Counted from the first letter of the stretch, positions 1 to 9,171 are shown. The stretch is DNA of 64,000 bases from Rhizobium sp. P40RR-XXII (GCF_012641405.1 NZ_JABAII010000019.1:54394-118393); one strand, 5' to 3'. Made by a program: numbers and translations. Notes: generated from the letters alone by a model not told the origin.

Positions 1-890
1 ACCTCGCGGGTGGTCAGCCCGCCGACCTCCGGCGTTCCCGTGCCCGGCGCAAAGCTCGGATCAAGGCTGTCGATATCGAAGGACAGATAAGTCGGGCCGT
101 CGCCGACGATCCGCCTGGCCTTCTCGATGATGGCCGGAATACCGACGCCGGACACTTCTTCGGCATGAATGACCGTCATGCCGGACTCATAGGAGAACTC
201 CCAGAGGTATTCCGCCGATCCCCTGATCCCGATCTGAATGGTGCGCGTCGGGTCGAGCACGCCGTCAAGCACGGCATTTCGGAAGGGGCCGCCATGATGG
301 AACTTCGTCTGGTCGAAGGAGCCGCCGGTATCGCAATGGGCGTCGATATGAATAAGACCGACCGGCGCCTTCTTGCCGACGGCCTTGAGGATCGGATGCG
401 TAATCGAGTGATCGCCGCCGACGGACAATGGCAAAACACCTGCATCAACGATCTGATTGACGCGCTTTTCTATATCGTCGTGGCTGAGTTCGAGACGATA
501 GCGGCTCTGGAAGGGAACATCGCCGATATCGGCAACCCTAAGATCGAAGACGGGCGCGCAGCCGAGGACGTGGTTGTAGGGGCCGATGCGCTCGATGGCG
601 CGCAGAGCGCGCGGTCCGAAACGAGAACCCGGGCGGTTGGTGACGCCAAGATCCATCGGAATGCCGAGAAGCGCGACCTGCAGGTTGCCGAATTCCGGAT
701 TTTCCCCGTCGACCGGCATGTAGGGTGCCGACAGCAAGGTCGGAACGCCGGCATATGGGGCAAGCCGCGTGCCGCTCTTCGAGAATATCTTGTCAGCAAC
801 CTTGCGGAACTTGGCATCGAAAAGCTCTCCGCCGTGGCTCTCGCCATACTTCTCGCGCAGCGCACTTAGCTTTTCCTCGTCGAATGTCAT
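1..890 (-). CDS. speB: agmatinase/ureohydrolase family enzyme (partial, C-terminus beyond the left edge)
   Basis: Ureohydrolase fold enzyme that would hydrolyse agmatine (or a related guanidino compound) to putrescine and urea with a two-Mn centre. The reading frame starts at ATG 890 (MTFDEEKLSALREKYG) and stays open to base 1. Visible family motifs are the early MDLGVTNRPGSRFGPRALR stretch, the metal-binding GGDHSI, HIDAHCD, and near the left edge SFDIDSLDPSFAPGTGTPE, which is the classic ureohydrolase signature. About 297 codons are present, so only a short C-terminal tail is missing. Substrate cannot be fixed from sequence: guanidinobutyrase and guanidinopropionase share these motifs. No partner gene is adjacent. 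Confidence 0.88.
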   Translation of the reverse strand, partial: MTFDEEKLSALREKYGESHGGELFDAKFRKVADKIFSKSGTRLAPYAGVPTLLSAPYMPVDGENPEFGNLQVALLGIPMDLGVTNRPGSRFGPRALRAIERIGPYNHVLGCAPVFDLRVADIGDVPFQSRYRLELSHDDIEKRVNQIVDAGVLPLSVGGDHSITHPILKAVGKKAPVGLIHIDAHCDTGGSFDQTKFHHGGPFRNAVLDGVLDPTRTIQIGIRGSAEYLWEFSYESGMTVIHAEEVSGVGIPAIIEKARRIVGDGPTYLSFDIDSLDPSFAPGTGTPEVGGLTTRE

Positions 891-1101
891 TTGAATCCCT
901 CGGTCAACTGATTGCCATCCTAGTGCTTATGCGGGTATTCCCATGCCATATTTCTAAGGATCGCACTTTGGCGTCATCGAATTCGTGGCCTCGGCTTATT
1001 GCTTCCAGCTGAAAAATGTCATGCGCCCACAAGAATTAGTCAATAGATGCAAACACGATCCTTCACCCAACGATTTTGCTAACAACAACAGGAGTGTAAT
1101 A

Positions 1102-1335
1102 GTGAGTGAACTGACCGTAGAAGATGCCATCAACCGCATTTATGAATCGCTCAAAGCGGACAACGCCGACATTGACTTGCATATTGCGAATCTCAAGGCA
1201 GCCTTGACGCGAGCGGGTTTGAAGGAAGCCGCATTCGACCCGACCAGGCTCGTACATAACAATCGTTCCGGCAGAAAACTTATGCAGGCGTATTTTCGGC
1301 AGCGTGGCGTGACGGTGACATTCACCGCCTCGTGA
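1102..1335 (+). CDS. small hypothetical protein
   Basis: 77-residue protein with a GTG start at 1102 preceded by an AGGAG ribosome site six bases upstream; this start is preferred to a longer in-frame ATG at 985, which lacks such a site. The product is predicted helical (SELTVEDAINRIYESLKAD at the N-terminus) and ends in a basic stretch with RSGRKLMQAYFRQRG. I recognise no domain. It stands alone between the agmatinase and the regulator region and is transcribed away from the agmatinase. Coding status rests on the start signal and protein-like composition only. Confidence 0.5.
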   Translation: MSELTVEDAINRIYESLKADNADIDLHIANLKAALTRAGLKEAAFDPTRLVHNNRSGRKLMQAYFRQRGVTVTFTAS

Positions 1336-1529
1336 CGCCTTCCAACGGCGTTAAGTGGGCAACAATATACGTCGACCGGATCACCTCAATGAGGCTTGGC
1401 ACCAAACTTTGGCCATCGGGCACGAATTGACGTGCCGCCTCCGTTCCGGTGCATGATCTCTGCCAAAGTAACTCGGCGGTTTTCAGCCATATGCTGATAG
1501 AGTAAGCGCGATCTATGACTTAATAGGCT

Positions 1530-1824
1530 TTATTCGCCAAGGCGGTCGATGCGGTTCTTTCCAGCAAAATAAAGCAGAACGCGATTTCCGCCTGGGTCGA
1601 ATAGTTCGGCTTCCCGCCATAACCAACTTTGGTCTTGGGGCGGACTAGAGAAGGAAATCCCTGCTGACGGCAGGTCTTGAAATTTTTCGTCCACATCGTC
1701 GCATTCGAAATAAACAGTCGTGCCCCGCCGCATTGCCGTCCACTGCCGTGACGGTACCTGCTTCAAAGTCGCCAAGCGATAAGCTGGCTTCGCCTTTCAC
1801 GCCCAGAAGCATTATTTTATACAT
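1530..1824 (-). pseudogene. chimeric/frameshifted small gene: N-terminus like the protein at 4055-4273, C-terminus like a VOC (glyoxalase-fold) protein
   Basis: A strong ribosome site (AAAGGAG) precedes ATG 1824. The frame encodes MYKIMLLGVKGEASLSLGDF and continues to a stop at 1645 (59 aa). Its first 35 residues align without gaps to the small protein at 4055-4273 (16 identities by eye, including EAGTVT against DAGTVT and a G-E pair). In the next frame (about 1775 down to 1530) lies a typical C-terminal half of a VOC protein: a YFECDDVD strand, then WLWREAELFDPGGNRV and a final LLYFAGKNR. The VOC N-terminal half is missing and that frame is closed by a TGA just upstream. Either two gene fragments are joined, or the short 59-aa protein is the real product. 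Confidence 0.55.
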
Positions 1825-2069
1825 GCAATTCTCCTTTGAAGGCGGCAATTGCAGGACAAATCGATATTCAATGTAATGTGCAACGCAAACTATCATGGTG
1901 TTTGCGGTGCACAAGAAGATTCCGGCTGTTGAATCCGGCAGGATATTGGCACAAACTGCCATCAACATATATATTTACGGTTTCTAACCCTGCGGATCTG
2001 CGCCGCATTTATCCGCATTCCCATACAAATGCAGTGATCGAAAATTCATACCGCCTGGGCGCATTCAAA

Positions 2070-4028
2070 ATGACATTTTCTTTGCAGACATTTGGACAAC
2101 TCCAGCTCCTTGATGCGAAAGGCAAATCCGTTTCCTTTCCAGAGAAGGGTCTATTGATCCTTGCCTATCTACTTACAAGCCAAGAAGGTTCTGAGCATCG
2201 GGCGAAGTTGGCGCAGTTTTTATGGGGCGACGCGGATAGGCCGGTTTCACTCGTCAATTTGCGCTCAATCATTTCAAGGATCAAATCACGCCAGGATGAA
2301 CTTGGGGCGGAGTTCCTTCGCTTCACGGATGGCATGATCTCGCTGGGGCAGACGGCAATCGCATCCGATCTTTTGTCGCTTGACAGGAAGGGCTTCGAGG
2401 AACCCGTGATCTGGCTCGGGCGCCTCGTTGGACTCTTTAATCGGACGTTTATAGGCCCGGTTAACTGCCAAAGTCGCGATTTTGACGCATGGCTACTCCA
2501 GCGTAAAATCTACCACAATGCCCTTCTTAAGGGGTTGCTGAAGGAAACCTCTCATTCAGCAAAAACACCCAAAGAAGAGGAGATCGTAAAGAATGCGGCA
2601 ATCCTCATCTTTCATAATGAACCTGACGATCCGGATACGCTCCGATTCCTTGTGCAATTATTCAACGCGGAGGAAGAGGTTGAATATTTCCGAAAATATC
2701 TGGAGCAGCGGAAACAGTCACTTTCCGAGGGACCCGCTCCGCTAGGTACCACTTCGAATAAAGCTTCTGCTGAAAGCGTTGTGAGAACGAAGGCACCCGA
2801 GCACTTCTCGGCGCAGGGTATGTCCATCACCGACTTCCCCCCTCAGCCCGAGAAAACACTGGCAAAAACTATTCCGCGTCTCGCCCTGCTGCCTCCCACG
2901 AATGCTCATCGCGATCCGATTGTCGCCATGGTTGCGTCCTCGCTGGTGGAAGATATCACGATAGCGTTCTGCGCCCTGAATAGCCTTGAGGTTATTGCCC
3001 CTCATACTGCGGTGAGGATCGGAAAAACGTCGGAGGATAAGGCCAACGTTTATGAACGCTATGACATCACTTATGTTCTTGACACGCGTTTGAGTGGCTT
3101 GAAGGATCAGGATCTTTCCTTGTTCGTTCAGCTCATATATGTGGACAACTCCGAGATCGTCTGGGCTGAGCGCTACATGCTCAGCACACTGGATCTGATG
3201 AGCCGTCGCCGTGACATTCTGCGACAAATTACTCTTTTCGTGGCAGGGCGCATCGAAAGCCATCAGGTCACCCGACTCTATTTCGAGCGAAGCGCGGCCG
3301 CGTACCATCGCTACCTTGTTGGTCGTCACTATCTCAATCGACTGACGCTTCCGAACCTACGGCGCTCGCGGAAGGAACTGAAAAGCGCCTTACAGGAAGA
3401 CGCAAATTTTGCGCCGGCCTTGAGTTCGATTGCGCGAACCTATTCAAAGGAATGGCTTCTAACCGCCCGCGGCGATCTCGATCTTCTGCAGGCTGCGGCG
3501 GAATACGCCACACGCGCCATCGAGGCTCGAAGAGACTCGGCGGATGGTTACCGCGAACTGGGGGTTGCAAAGCTTCTTATGGGGGCAATAGATGAAAGCG
3601 TGCAGGCGTTGGAAGTGTCTGAAACGCTTAGCCCCAATTATGCCGACATCATCGCCGACCACGCCGATACGTTGAATCATTTTTCGCGGCCAGACCTTGC
3701 ATTGCAGAAGCTCGAACGAGCGATCGAGCTTAATCCATTGACTCCGGACTCCTATTTATGGACTGCGGCAGGAGCCAGCTACAGCCTCGGCAATTTCGAG
3801 GGTGCACTCGGGTACATTGACGAGATGGTCGACGGCGATCTCGCGGACCGGCTTTCGGCGGCAAGCTGGGCAATGCTCGGCGATGAAAAGAAGTCGCGTT
3901 TCTTCGTGCGTCGGGCTCTTGAGGCAAATCCTCAATTCGATATCGATAAATGGCTAACTATCGTTCCATTCAAGGAACAATGGCAAAAGGACATTTATCG
4001 GGAAGGCCTAAAGAAAGCAGGATTCTAG
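2070..4028 (+). CDS. SARP/OmpR-type transcriptional regulator with TolB-like and TPR regions
   Basis: 652-residue cytoplasmic regulator when started at ATG 2070 (MTFSLQTFGQLQLLDAKGK), the usual beginning of this family; an in-frame extension to 1836 looks non-coding. Residues 1-95 form a winged-helix DNA-binding domain (LAQFLWGDADRPVSLVNLRS), 100-235 resemble the helical bacterial transcriptional activation region, about 270-420 resemble the TolB/FlgO-like nucleotide-signalling domain found beside adenylate cyclases and CadC-like regulators (RLALLPPTNAHRDP), and 450-650 contain TPR-like repeats (ELGVAKLLMGAIDESVQALE). It is followed 26 bases later by a small gene on the same strand and is divergent from a related small gene, suggesting these are its targets. 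The ligand is unknown. Confidence 0.75.
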   Translation: MTFSLQTFGQLQLLDAKGKSVSFPEKGLLILAYLLTSQEGSEHRAKLAQFLWGDADRPVSLVNLRSIISRIKSRQDELGAEFLRFTDGMISLGQTAIASDLLSLDRKGFEEPVIWLGRLVGLFNRTFIGPVNCQSRDFDAWLLQRKIYHNALLKGLLKETSHSAKTPKEEEIVKNAAILIFHNEPDDPDTLRFLVQLFNAEEEVEYFRKYLEQRKQSLSEGPAPLGTTSNKASAESVVRTKAPEHFSAQGMSITDFPPQPEKTLAKTIPRLALLPPTNAHRDPIVAMVASSLVEDITIAFCALNSLEVIAPHTAVRIGKTSEDKANVYERYDITYVLDTRLSGLKDQDLSLFVQLIYVDNSEIVWAERYMLSTLDLMSRRRDILRQITLFVAGRIESHQVTRLYFERSAAAYHRYLVGRHYLNRLTLPNLRRSRKELKSALQEDANFAPALSSIARTYSKEWLLTARGDLDLLQAAAEYATRAIEARRDSADGYRELGVAKLLMGAIDESVQALEVSETLSPNYADIIADHADTLNHFSRPDLALQKLERAIELNPLTPDSYLWTAAGASYSLGNFEGALGYIDEMVDGDLADRLSAASWAMLGDEKKSRFFVRRALEANPQFDIDKWLTIVPFKEQWQKDIYREGLKKAGF

Positions 4029-4054
4029 TTCTTTTACAGAAAGGAATTATCGGA

Positions 4055-4273
4055 ATGGCAAAAGTTGTCGTGATCGGCGTCGCCGGTGAGCATGGTCTTT
4101 GGGTTGCGGATCTTGATGCGGGGACGGTCACACCATTGCCGCATGCAGCAACCGGACATCTGAGGACCGTCGTTGACCTCCGGGGGGCTGGAGCCTCCGT
4201 GATTAAGGGGGTTGATGTAGCGATCGCGGTGAAGTCCACGGCGTCTGTCGCGAGCGGCCATATGGAAGGCTAG
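4055..4273 (+). CDS. small conserved-looking protein downstream of the SARP/TPR regulator
   Basis: 72-residue protein from ATG 4055 with an AAGGA site about ten bases upstream; longer in-frame starts overlap the regulator gene and are unlikely. The sequence has an alternating hydrophobic N-terminus (MAKVVVIGVAGEHGLWVADL), a DAGTVTPLP turn and ends KSTASVASGHMEG. No known domain is recognised. Its N-terminal half matches the minus-strand product starting at 1824, so two related small genes flank the regulator. The position, 26 bases after the regulator stop, suggests co-transcription. Function unknown; it could be a small effector or modulator of the regulator. Confidence 0.6.
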   Translation: MAKVVVIGVAGEHGLWVADLDAGTVTPLPHAATGHLRTVVDLRGAGASVIKGVDVAIAVKSTASVASGHMEG

Positions 4274-4428
4274 TAAGGGGGGCTTTGCCAAGCTGCGCGC
4301 CATCATGTGTTACTTTCGGAAACTCCGCGCCGATCGCCGTCCATAGGCTTCTACCTGTCGCACCACGTTTCGCCGCTCTCCTATCGCTGAGTCCAGAAAC
4401 GGGCGCCCGAGACCGAGAATCGATTGCG

Positions 4429-4620
4429 CTGTCAACGAGCTGGCGTGTCGATGAAACCTATGTGAAAGTTCGCGGTAGATGGACATATCTATACCGAGCC
4501 GTAGACAAGTTCGGCAACACGATCGATTTCTATCTGTCTCCGACGCGTATTTCTGGACTAAGCGCCTTGACAGAAGCCGTCGCTCTGCTCGCATGGAATC
4601 TCGATGGTCAGGCCGCGTAA
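4429..4620 (+). pseudogene. IS6-family transposase fragment
   Basis: An internal piece of an IS6/IS26-type DDE transposase. Residues SWRVDETYVKVRGRWTYLYR (first catalytic Asp in VDET) and RAVDKFGNTIDFYLSPTR are diagnostic and run from about 4438 to 4548. Sequence before it and after the arginine (ISGLSALTEAV) does not follow the family, the other two acidic residues are absent, and no terminal inverted repeats were found. This is a dead insertion-sequence remnant between the regulator block and the AraC gene. Confidence 0.75.
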
Positions 4621-4794
4621 CAGCAGAGACAATAGGATATTTCAAACCAACCGGAATTTTTGTAACAGGGCCCGAATTCCTTCGTCTCCATCGTTAAGGC
4701 CTAGCGTAGTATTAGCCTACCGAAAGTAGCATTCTCGTAGAATCGGTGTGCGCTCTTCTACTTGTTGACGTAGCACCATCAGCAGCATTGTGCC

Positions 4795-5808
4795 TTATCC
4801 TTGCCATTCGGGCGCAAAGTCGGTGCTTGCCAAAATCGGTCGTCCGTTCAATTTCGCTGCTGCGGCTGTCGGATGCTTTCCTTGGCGCCGCATCCGCGCA
4901 TAACGAGCAGGCGGCGCGCCCGCATGGCGGGCAAAGGCAATGCTGAAGGTGCTTGCGGAACTGTAGCCCACGCGCGCGGCAACCTGATCTATGCTGAGTT
5001 CGCGCTCGCACAGCAATCGCTTCGCCAGCGCCATCCGCCAAGTCAGCAGATACCCCAACGGCGGTAGGCCCACGGCGCGACCGAAACGTGCAAAGAAGGC
5101 CGAGCGTGATAGAGCTGCTTCGGCGGCCAGTTCCGCCACGGTCCAGGGATATTCGGGCCGCGCATGGAGGGCGCATAGCGCGGCCGCCAGGCGATTGTCG
5201 GCAAGGCCACGGGCCAGGCCAGGCACGGAGGACCCGGTCTCGGCGCCGCATCGCAAAGCTTCGATCAGCAGCACCTCGAGCAACCGCTCGAGCATGAGTT
5301 CACGCGCCGGACGCCGTGCCCGGGTCTCGTCGCCGACCAGCTGCATCAGCGTCGCGAGCCGGGGCTCGCGCGCGAGAACCATCTGTGGCAGGAGCGGCAC
5401 GAGGAGTTCCGCGTCAGCCGAACCAAAGCTGCAGTGACCGATCCGCATCCGCAGCTCGGCGGGTCCGTTCTTGCTGCCGACGCGAAAACAGCCCTCACTG
5501 ATCTCGATCGGTCTCGTCGTCACTCCGTCCGGTGGCGCGTTGAGGCTTTCATTGATGAGATCATGCATTGCTGGCACCAGCACGAAATCGCCGGCCTCCA
5601 ACACCATGAATGGCTGCCCGTTTATCGACACTCGGCAGCACCCCTCCAGCACCGCGCAATAAAATGGCTGGCGCGTCATTTCACGATGGATCCTCCAGGA
5701 GCCGGCGCACTCCACCAGTTTGGAGAAACGCGCAGTTGGCTGGAGCAGTGTTACGATCTCGGCGAGCGGATCAACGGTCATTACAGGACTTTCGCCAATG
5801 AAATTCAT
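4795..5808 (-). CDS. AraC-family transcriptional regulator with N-terminal cupin domain
   Basis: 337-residue regulator; the start may be ATG 5808 or ATG 5781 (MTVDPLAEIVTLL). Residues 10-190 form the cupin-type sensor domain common in regulators of oxidoreductase genes (FYCAVLEGCCRVSINGQP, LEAGDFVLVP). Residues about 215-310 hold the double helix-turn-helix DNA-binding domain: ELAAEAALSRSAFFARFGRA for the first and SIDQVAARVGYSSASTFSIA for the second, followed by the usual PPARYARMR. It is divergent from the SDR gene at 5882, with 73 bases between, so it very likely controls that gene. The inducing ligand cannot be read from sequence. Confidence 0.88.
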   Translation of the reverse strand: MNFIGESPVMTVDPLAEIVTLLQPTARFSKLVECAGSWRIHREMTRQPFYCAVLEGCCRVSINGQPFMVLEAGDFVLVPAMHDLINESLNAPPDGVTTRPIEISEGCFRVGSKNGPAELRMRIGHCSFGSADAELLVPLLPQMVLAREPRLATLMQLVGDETRARRPARELMLERLLEVLLIEALRCGAETGSSVPGLARGLADNRLAAALCALHARPEYPWTVAELAAEAALSRSAFFARFGRAVGLPPLGYLLTWRMALAKRLLCERELSIDQVAARVGYSSASTFSIAFARHAGAPPARYARMRRQGKHPTAAAAKLNGRPILASTDFAPEWQG

Positions 5809-5881
5809 ACTCTGAACGATATCAAGTCCTGTGGCGACAATCTACCTTCTGGGCGGTTTCAACATTTTTCCGGAGTTCCCC

Positions 5882-6631
5882 ATGTCTACGATCCTCATTA
5901 CCGGCTGCTCTTCCGGCTTCGGCCTGGAGACCGCACGACTGTTTCTCGATCGCGGTTGGAATGTCATCGCGACGATGCGTTCGCCCCGCGCCGAGTTGCT
6001 GCCCTCCTCCGATCGCCTGCGCGTCCTGCCGCTCGACATCACCGATCCCGACAGCATTAGCAGGGTCATTGCGCAGGCCGGTGTGATCGACGTTCTAGTC
6101 AACAATGCCGGCTTTGGGGCGCCAGCGCCAATCGAGTTGACCGCGCCCGAGACATCACGTTCTTTGTTCGAGACCAATATGCTGGGCACGCTTGCGATGG
6201 TCCAGGCGGTCCTTCCAGCTTTCCGCAAGCGCCAAGCAGGCGTTATCATCAACGTCACCTCGACGGTTACGCTCAAGCCGCTGCCTCTCATTGGCGTGTA
6301 CCGGGCCAGCAAAGCCGCGGTTAACGCCTTCACTGAATCGCTGGCGATGGAAGTGGAGCCATTCGGCGTGCGCGTTCACATCGTCCTGCCGGGCCGTTCC
6401 CCCGAGACGCGATTCGGCGACAATGCACGGCCGCATCTGCGCGGTCTTGATCATCCCGCCTATGCTCCGATGATCGAGCGCTTCGTTGCGAGCGTCCGCG
6501 ACAGCTCCGGTCCGGTGACCCATGCACCCGACGTGGCAGAAGCGATCTGGCGGGCAGCCACCGATCCATCCACCCCGCTGCGTATCCCCGCTGGGGCCGA
6601 TGCCGAAGCATGGATGGCTGAGGCAGGCTAA
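5882..6631 (+). CDS. SDR-family NAD(P)-dependent oxidoreductase
   Basis: 249-residue short-chain dehydrogenase. ATG 5882 (MSTILITGCSSGFGLETARL) is chosen because the glycine-rich TGCSSGFG cofactor motif normally begins within the first ten residues and a GGAG site lies upstream. Further motifs are VNNAGFG, the catalytic serine region NVTSTVTLKPLP, and the YRASK catalytic Tyr-Lys pair, followed by PFGVRVHIVLPGR. Cofactor could be NADPH: the position after the dinucleotide fold is basic (TMRSPRAE). The gene is divergent from the AraC regulator, the usual pairing for this subgroup. The substrate is unknown. Confidence 0.9.
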   Translation: MSTILITGCSSGFGLETARLFLDRGWNVIATMRSPRAELLPSSDRLRVLPLDITDPDSISRVIAQAGVIDVLVNNAGFGAPAPIELTAPETSRSLFETNMLGTLAMVQAVLPAFRKRQAGVIINVTSTVTLKPLPLIGVYRASKAAVNAFTESLAMEVEPFGVRVHIVLPGRSPETRFGDNARPHLRGLDHPAYAPMIERFVASVRDSSGPVTHAPDVAEAIWRAATDPSTPLRIPAGADAEAWMAEAG

Positions 6632-6644
6632 TTACTCGGCACCG

Positions 6645-6938
6645 CGATTGGCGCAGCCGTTCCCCATCATCACCCGCGATCAGGTTAAACACGCTAAGCC
6701 CGATCCTGACCTCTTCATTGCGGCTGCCGAAGCTTTGGGCGTGTGGATTGAAAACTCCGTCGTCATCGGCGACAGTGTGTGGGGCATGCTGGCCGCCACC
6801 CGCTGCAGGGCACTGGGTGTCGGTCTTTTAAGCGGCGGATATGGCCGCGAGGAATTGCGCGACGCCGGGCCCATGCAGATCTACGAGGACCCCGCCGATC
6901 TGCTCTATCACAACGACGAGGTCGGAGGCCGACGGTAG
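6645..6938 (+). pseudogene. 5'-truncated HAD-family phosphatase
   Basis: C-terminal part only of a haloacid-dehalogenase phosphatase of the phosphoglycolate-phosphatase type. Recognisable are KPDPDLFIAAAEALGV (motif III lysine region) and SVVIGDSVWGMLAA (motif IV, GDS), then LSGGYGREELRDAG and EDPADLLYH, typical of the last 90 residues. The N-terminal DxD nucleophile motif and cap domain, about 120 residues, are missing: the frame begins right after the SDR stop. A deletion has therefore joined the SDR gene to the HAD tail. Not expected to be functional. Confidence 0.75.
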
Positions 6939-6939
6939 T

Positions 6940-8233
6940 TTGCACAAGGTTCAAGGTCCCGCCAAGGATGCACCGGTCGCTCAGCTGAGCTTTCCGCCAG
7001 CGGAAAATCGCGCACTCGCGCTGGGCGAGGTGCACGCCCGCCCCTTCGTGGCGGTGTCGTCCCCGCGCATCATCTTGCAGCTCGCCTTCCTGATGGATGC
7101 CGGGCAGGCGCCGCACAACGAGCTGATCGAGGAGTTGGCGCGCGCGGGGTGTTCCCGTACCCGACCGAGAAACCCGTCATTGCGCGATCCCCTGGGGCCG
7201 CGGAACCCTGCGCTGGGAGCGGCATACGGAATTCTCCACCTGGTTCTGGGATGGCCCGGCCATGACGGAATTCGGCGAACCCATGCCGCTTCATCCCTTC
7301 GGCGGCAGCTTTCGGCCACCGGGCAAATTCATTTCCGGCATTCGACTGGAGATTTGGCCTGATGGCGCGCAGGCGACAAAAGCAATCACAACCTTCGGGC
7401 CGACGAGCCTCTGTCGCAGCCGTGTTCGCGAGGGGGCCGCTGAGGTTGCCACCGACTTCCGACAGGATGGCGACGGGCTGACCCGAATATTGATCGTCGA
7501 CAAGGGATTGACCGACCTGGGGCGCGGCGCGCTCGTCCAGTGTCTTTTGGACATCGAAACGTATCGCACCCTGGCTATGCTGGCGCTTCCGCTCGCTCAG
7601 ACGCTCTCTCCGGAGATACGACGGATCGAGGAAGGCCTGAGATCCGTCACCCAGAAGATGCGCGACCAGGCATGGAAGGACGCGGATGATACGCTTGGGG
7701 AGATCAGCCGTCTTTCCGCCGAGCTGGAGGCGAATGCCGCGCAATCCCTTTATCGGTTCGGCGCGAGCAAAGCGTACGATTCCATTGTCGGAGAACGCAT
7801 CGCCTCCCTCAATGAAGAACCTCTCGGAGGCGAGACGCTTGGCACCTTTCTTGAGCGAAGGCTTGCGCCTGCCATGCGGACCTGCAAATCGGTCGAAGAG
7901 CGACAGCAATATCTGTCAATGAAGCTGTCGAGGACCACCGAGCTTTTGAGAAGCTGGGTCGATGTTGGGCTTGCCAGGCAGAACATCGCGCTTCTGGCCT
8001 CGATGGATAAACGAGCCAAGCTCCAGCTTCGTCTGCAGCAGACCGTCGAAAGCCTTTCGGTGGCTGCGATCTCCTATTATGTCATCGGACTGGCAAGCTA
8101 TCTGGCGAAAGGGCTAGACCATTCGTTTTCCCAGCCCGTGTCCACCGTCGGTATTGCCGCAGCGGTGCCTTTCGTGGTGATCATTGTGTGGTTCTTCGTC
8201 AGGAAAATACGACGCCATCACAGCGACGATTGA
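6940..8233 (+). pseudogene. DUF3422-family membrane protein interrupted by a frameshift
   Basis: Family of unknown function with a cytoplasmic body and two C-terminal membrane helices. The N-terminal part (from a possible TTG at 6940) contains the family motif GEVHARPF and continues in one frame to about 7140; the rest (GTLRWERHTEFSTWFWDGPA onward) is in the next frame and runs without stops to 8233. The frame change falls in a cgcgcgcgggg run at about 7138-7150, so a one-base slip or a sequencing error would restore a normal protein of about 430 residues. Membrane segments lie near the end (SYYVIGLASYLAKGL and AAAVPFVVIIVWFFV). If the shift is real the gene is dead. Confidence 0.7.
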
Positions 8234-8760
8234 GCCGCTGCTTTCACCTTGCCGCGCCCTCATAACGGGCTACGGCGCTGATACGCCGTGGCCGATAAAT
8301 TGTCGCCGAAACCACTTGCGCCAACCTCACCAGGTACTCGATCGTTAGCCCTGGCGTCAGTGGCATCCCGGCAGCGGCCAGCTGGCCGCGTCGCATCACC
8401 GACAATTAGCGTCTCGAGGTCAATCTGACGCTGCTCCAACAAATGGGCGTCGCCAAAGTCGGTTGATGATGGCATGGGAAACGGACTTGGCGCGCGGTCA
8501 GGCGACTATTGCCACCACCGGCGAAATGTGACGGCTAGTTTTGCTGAGAAGATCGAGCCAAGCAAGCCGGCGAGGATCGAGACATCGCAAACCAAGATCG
8601 TTTGCCCTAGTCATGCCGGTGGGCAAGACCGATGCCTCGACCACATCCAAGGGCTCTGTTTCAAATATTCCGCATGGTTGTGGAGGCCCCGTGTTCTTCA
8701 CCGTCAAGCGGCCTGATCCTCCAGACCACCATCGGCTGGCAATGGGCGTTCTTGTACCTT
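8234..8760 (+). other. no recognisable gene
   Basis: Both strands carry only short frames without convincing ribosome sites or domain motifs. The minus frame at 8260-8475 and the plus frame at 8474-8716 show composition typical of shadow frames. The stretch could be decayed coding DNA between the DUF3422 remnant and the receiver gene, but I cannot assign a parent family. Confidence 0.4.
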
Positions 8761-9171
8761 TCACACAATAGCTGCGGCGGCATCATAGGCATCCATTTCC
8801 AGTAGAAGCCGAAAACATTTTATCGCATTGCCTGGCTCATATGGCTTTCTCAGGAAACGGCAGCGACGCGGAAGTGAGGATTGTCGCAGATTCACCATGG
8901 CTGAAGTGATAACGATGGCCAAATCCGGTCTTGTGCGGTGAATCCGCACAGCAAGACCGAGGCCATCGATGCTACCCGACATATTAACGGCCGTGAACAC
9001 CAATCCAATGTCGGCGCGACGTTGTAGAACACCTATTGCTTCATCTCCATTTGATGCTTGAGCGGTCCCGAGTCCAGCTGCCTTGATCTCCTCAACAATC
9101 CTCAAACGAAGATCGGCGTCTGCTTCGACGACCAGGACTCCTCGAGCTGTTTTAGGCTGCCCTTCGACCAA
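8761..9171 (-). CDS. single-domain response-regulator receiver with a missing phospho-acceptor
   Basis: 136-residue CheY-like receiver, start TTG 9171. The fold is clear: GVLVVEADADLRLRIVEEI (beta1 and acidic cluster), SNGDEAIGVLQ, IGLVFTAVNMSGSIDGLGLA, LAIVITSA (conserved Ser) and FLRKPYEP (conserved Lys). In rhizobial relatives the third block reads FTDVNMPG; here the acceptor Asp is Ala (residue 61, codon GCC) and the Pro is Ser. Also one residue of the usual acidic pair is Ala. Phosphorylation at the normal site is therefore not possible; the protein may be a phosphorylation-independent receiver or a decaying gene. No output domain and no adjacent kinase. Confidence 0.8.
   Translation of the reverse strand: MVEGQPKTARGVLVVEADADLRLRIVEEIKAAGLGTAQASNGDEAIGVLQRRADIGLVFTAVNMSGSIDGLGLAVRIHRTRPDLAIVITSAMVNLRQSSLPRRCRFLRKPYEPGNAIKCFRLLLEMDAYDAAAAIV

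Noticed and set aside
165..869. Long plus-strand frame of 234 codons opposite the agmatinase gene
   Set aside because: The minus frame has clear ureohydrolase motifs through the same bases; the plus frame has no domain and is a shadow.
1836..2069. N-terminal extension of the SARP/TPR regulator
   Set aside because: Family proteins begin at the MTFSLQTFG block; the extension is Cys/Arg-rich, lies in the divergent promoter region and lacks a ribosome site.
4310..4645. Minus frame with RRLVQKYASETDRNR resembling an IS6 WVQKYAPE motif
   Set aside because: It is the reverse complement of the true IS6 fragment on the plus strand, and the likeness is limited to a few residues, so it is coincidence.
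8260..8716. Short frames on both strands between the DUF3422 and receiver genes
   Set aside because: No ribosome site, motif or partner; considered a transposase or transfer-gene remnant but could not support any family.
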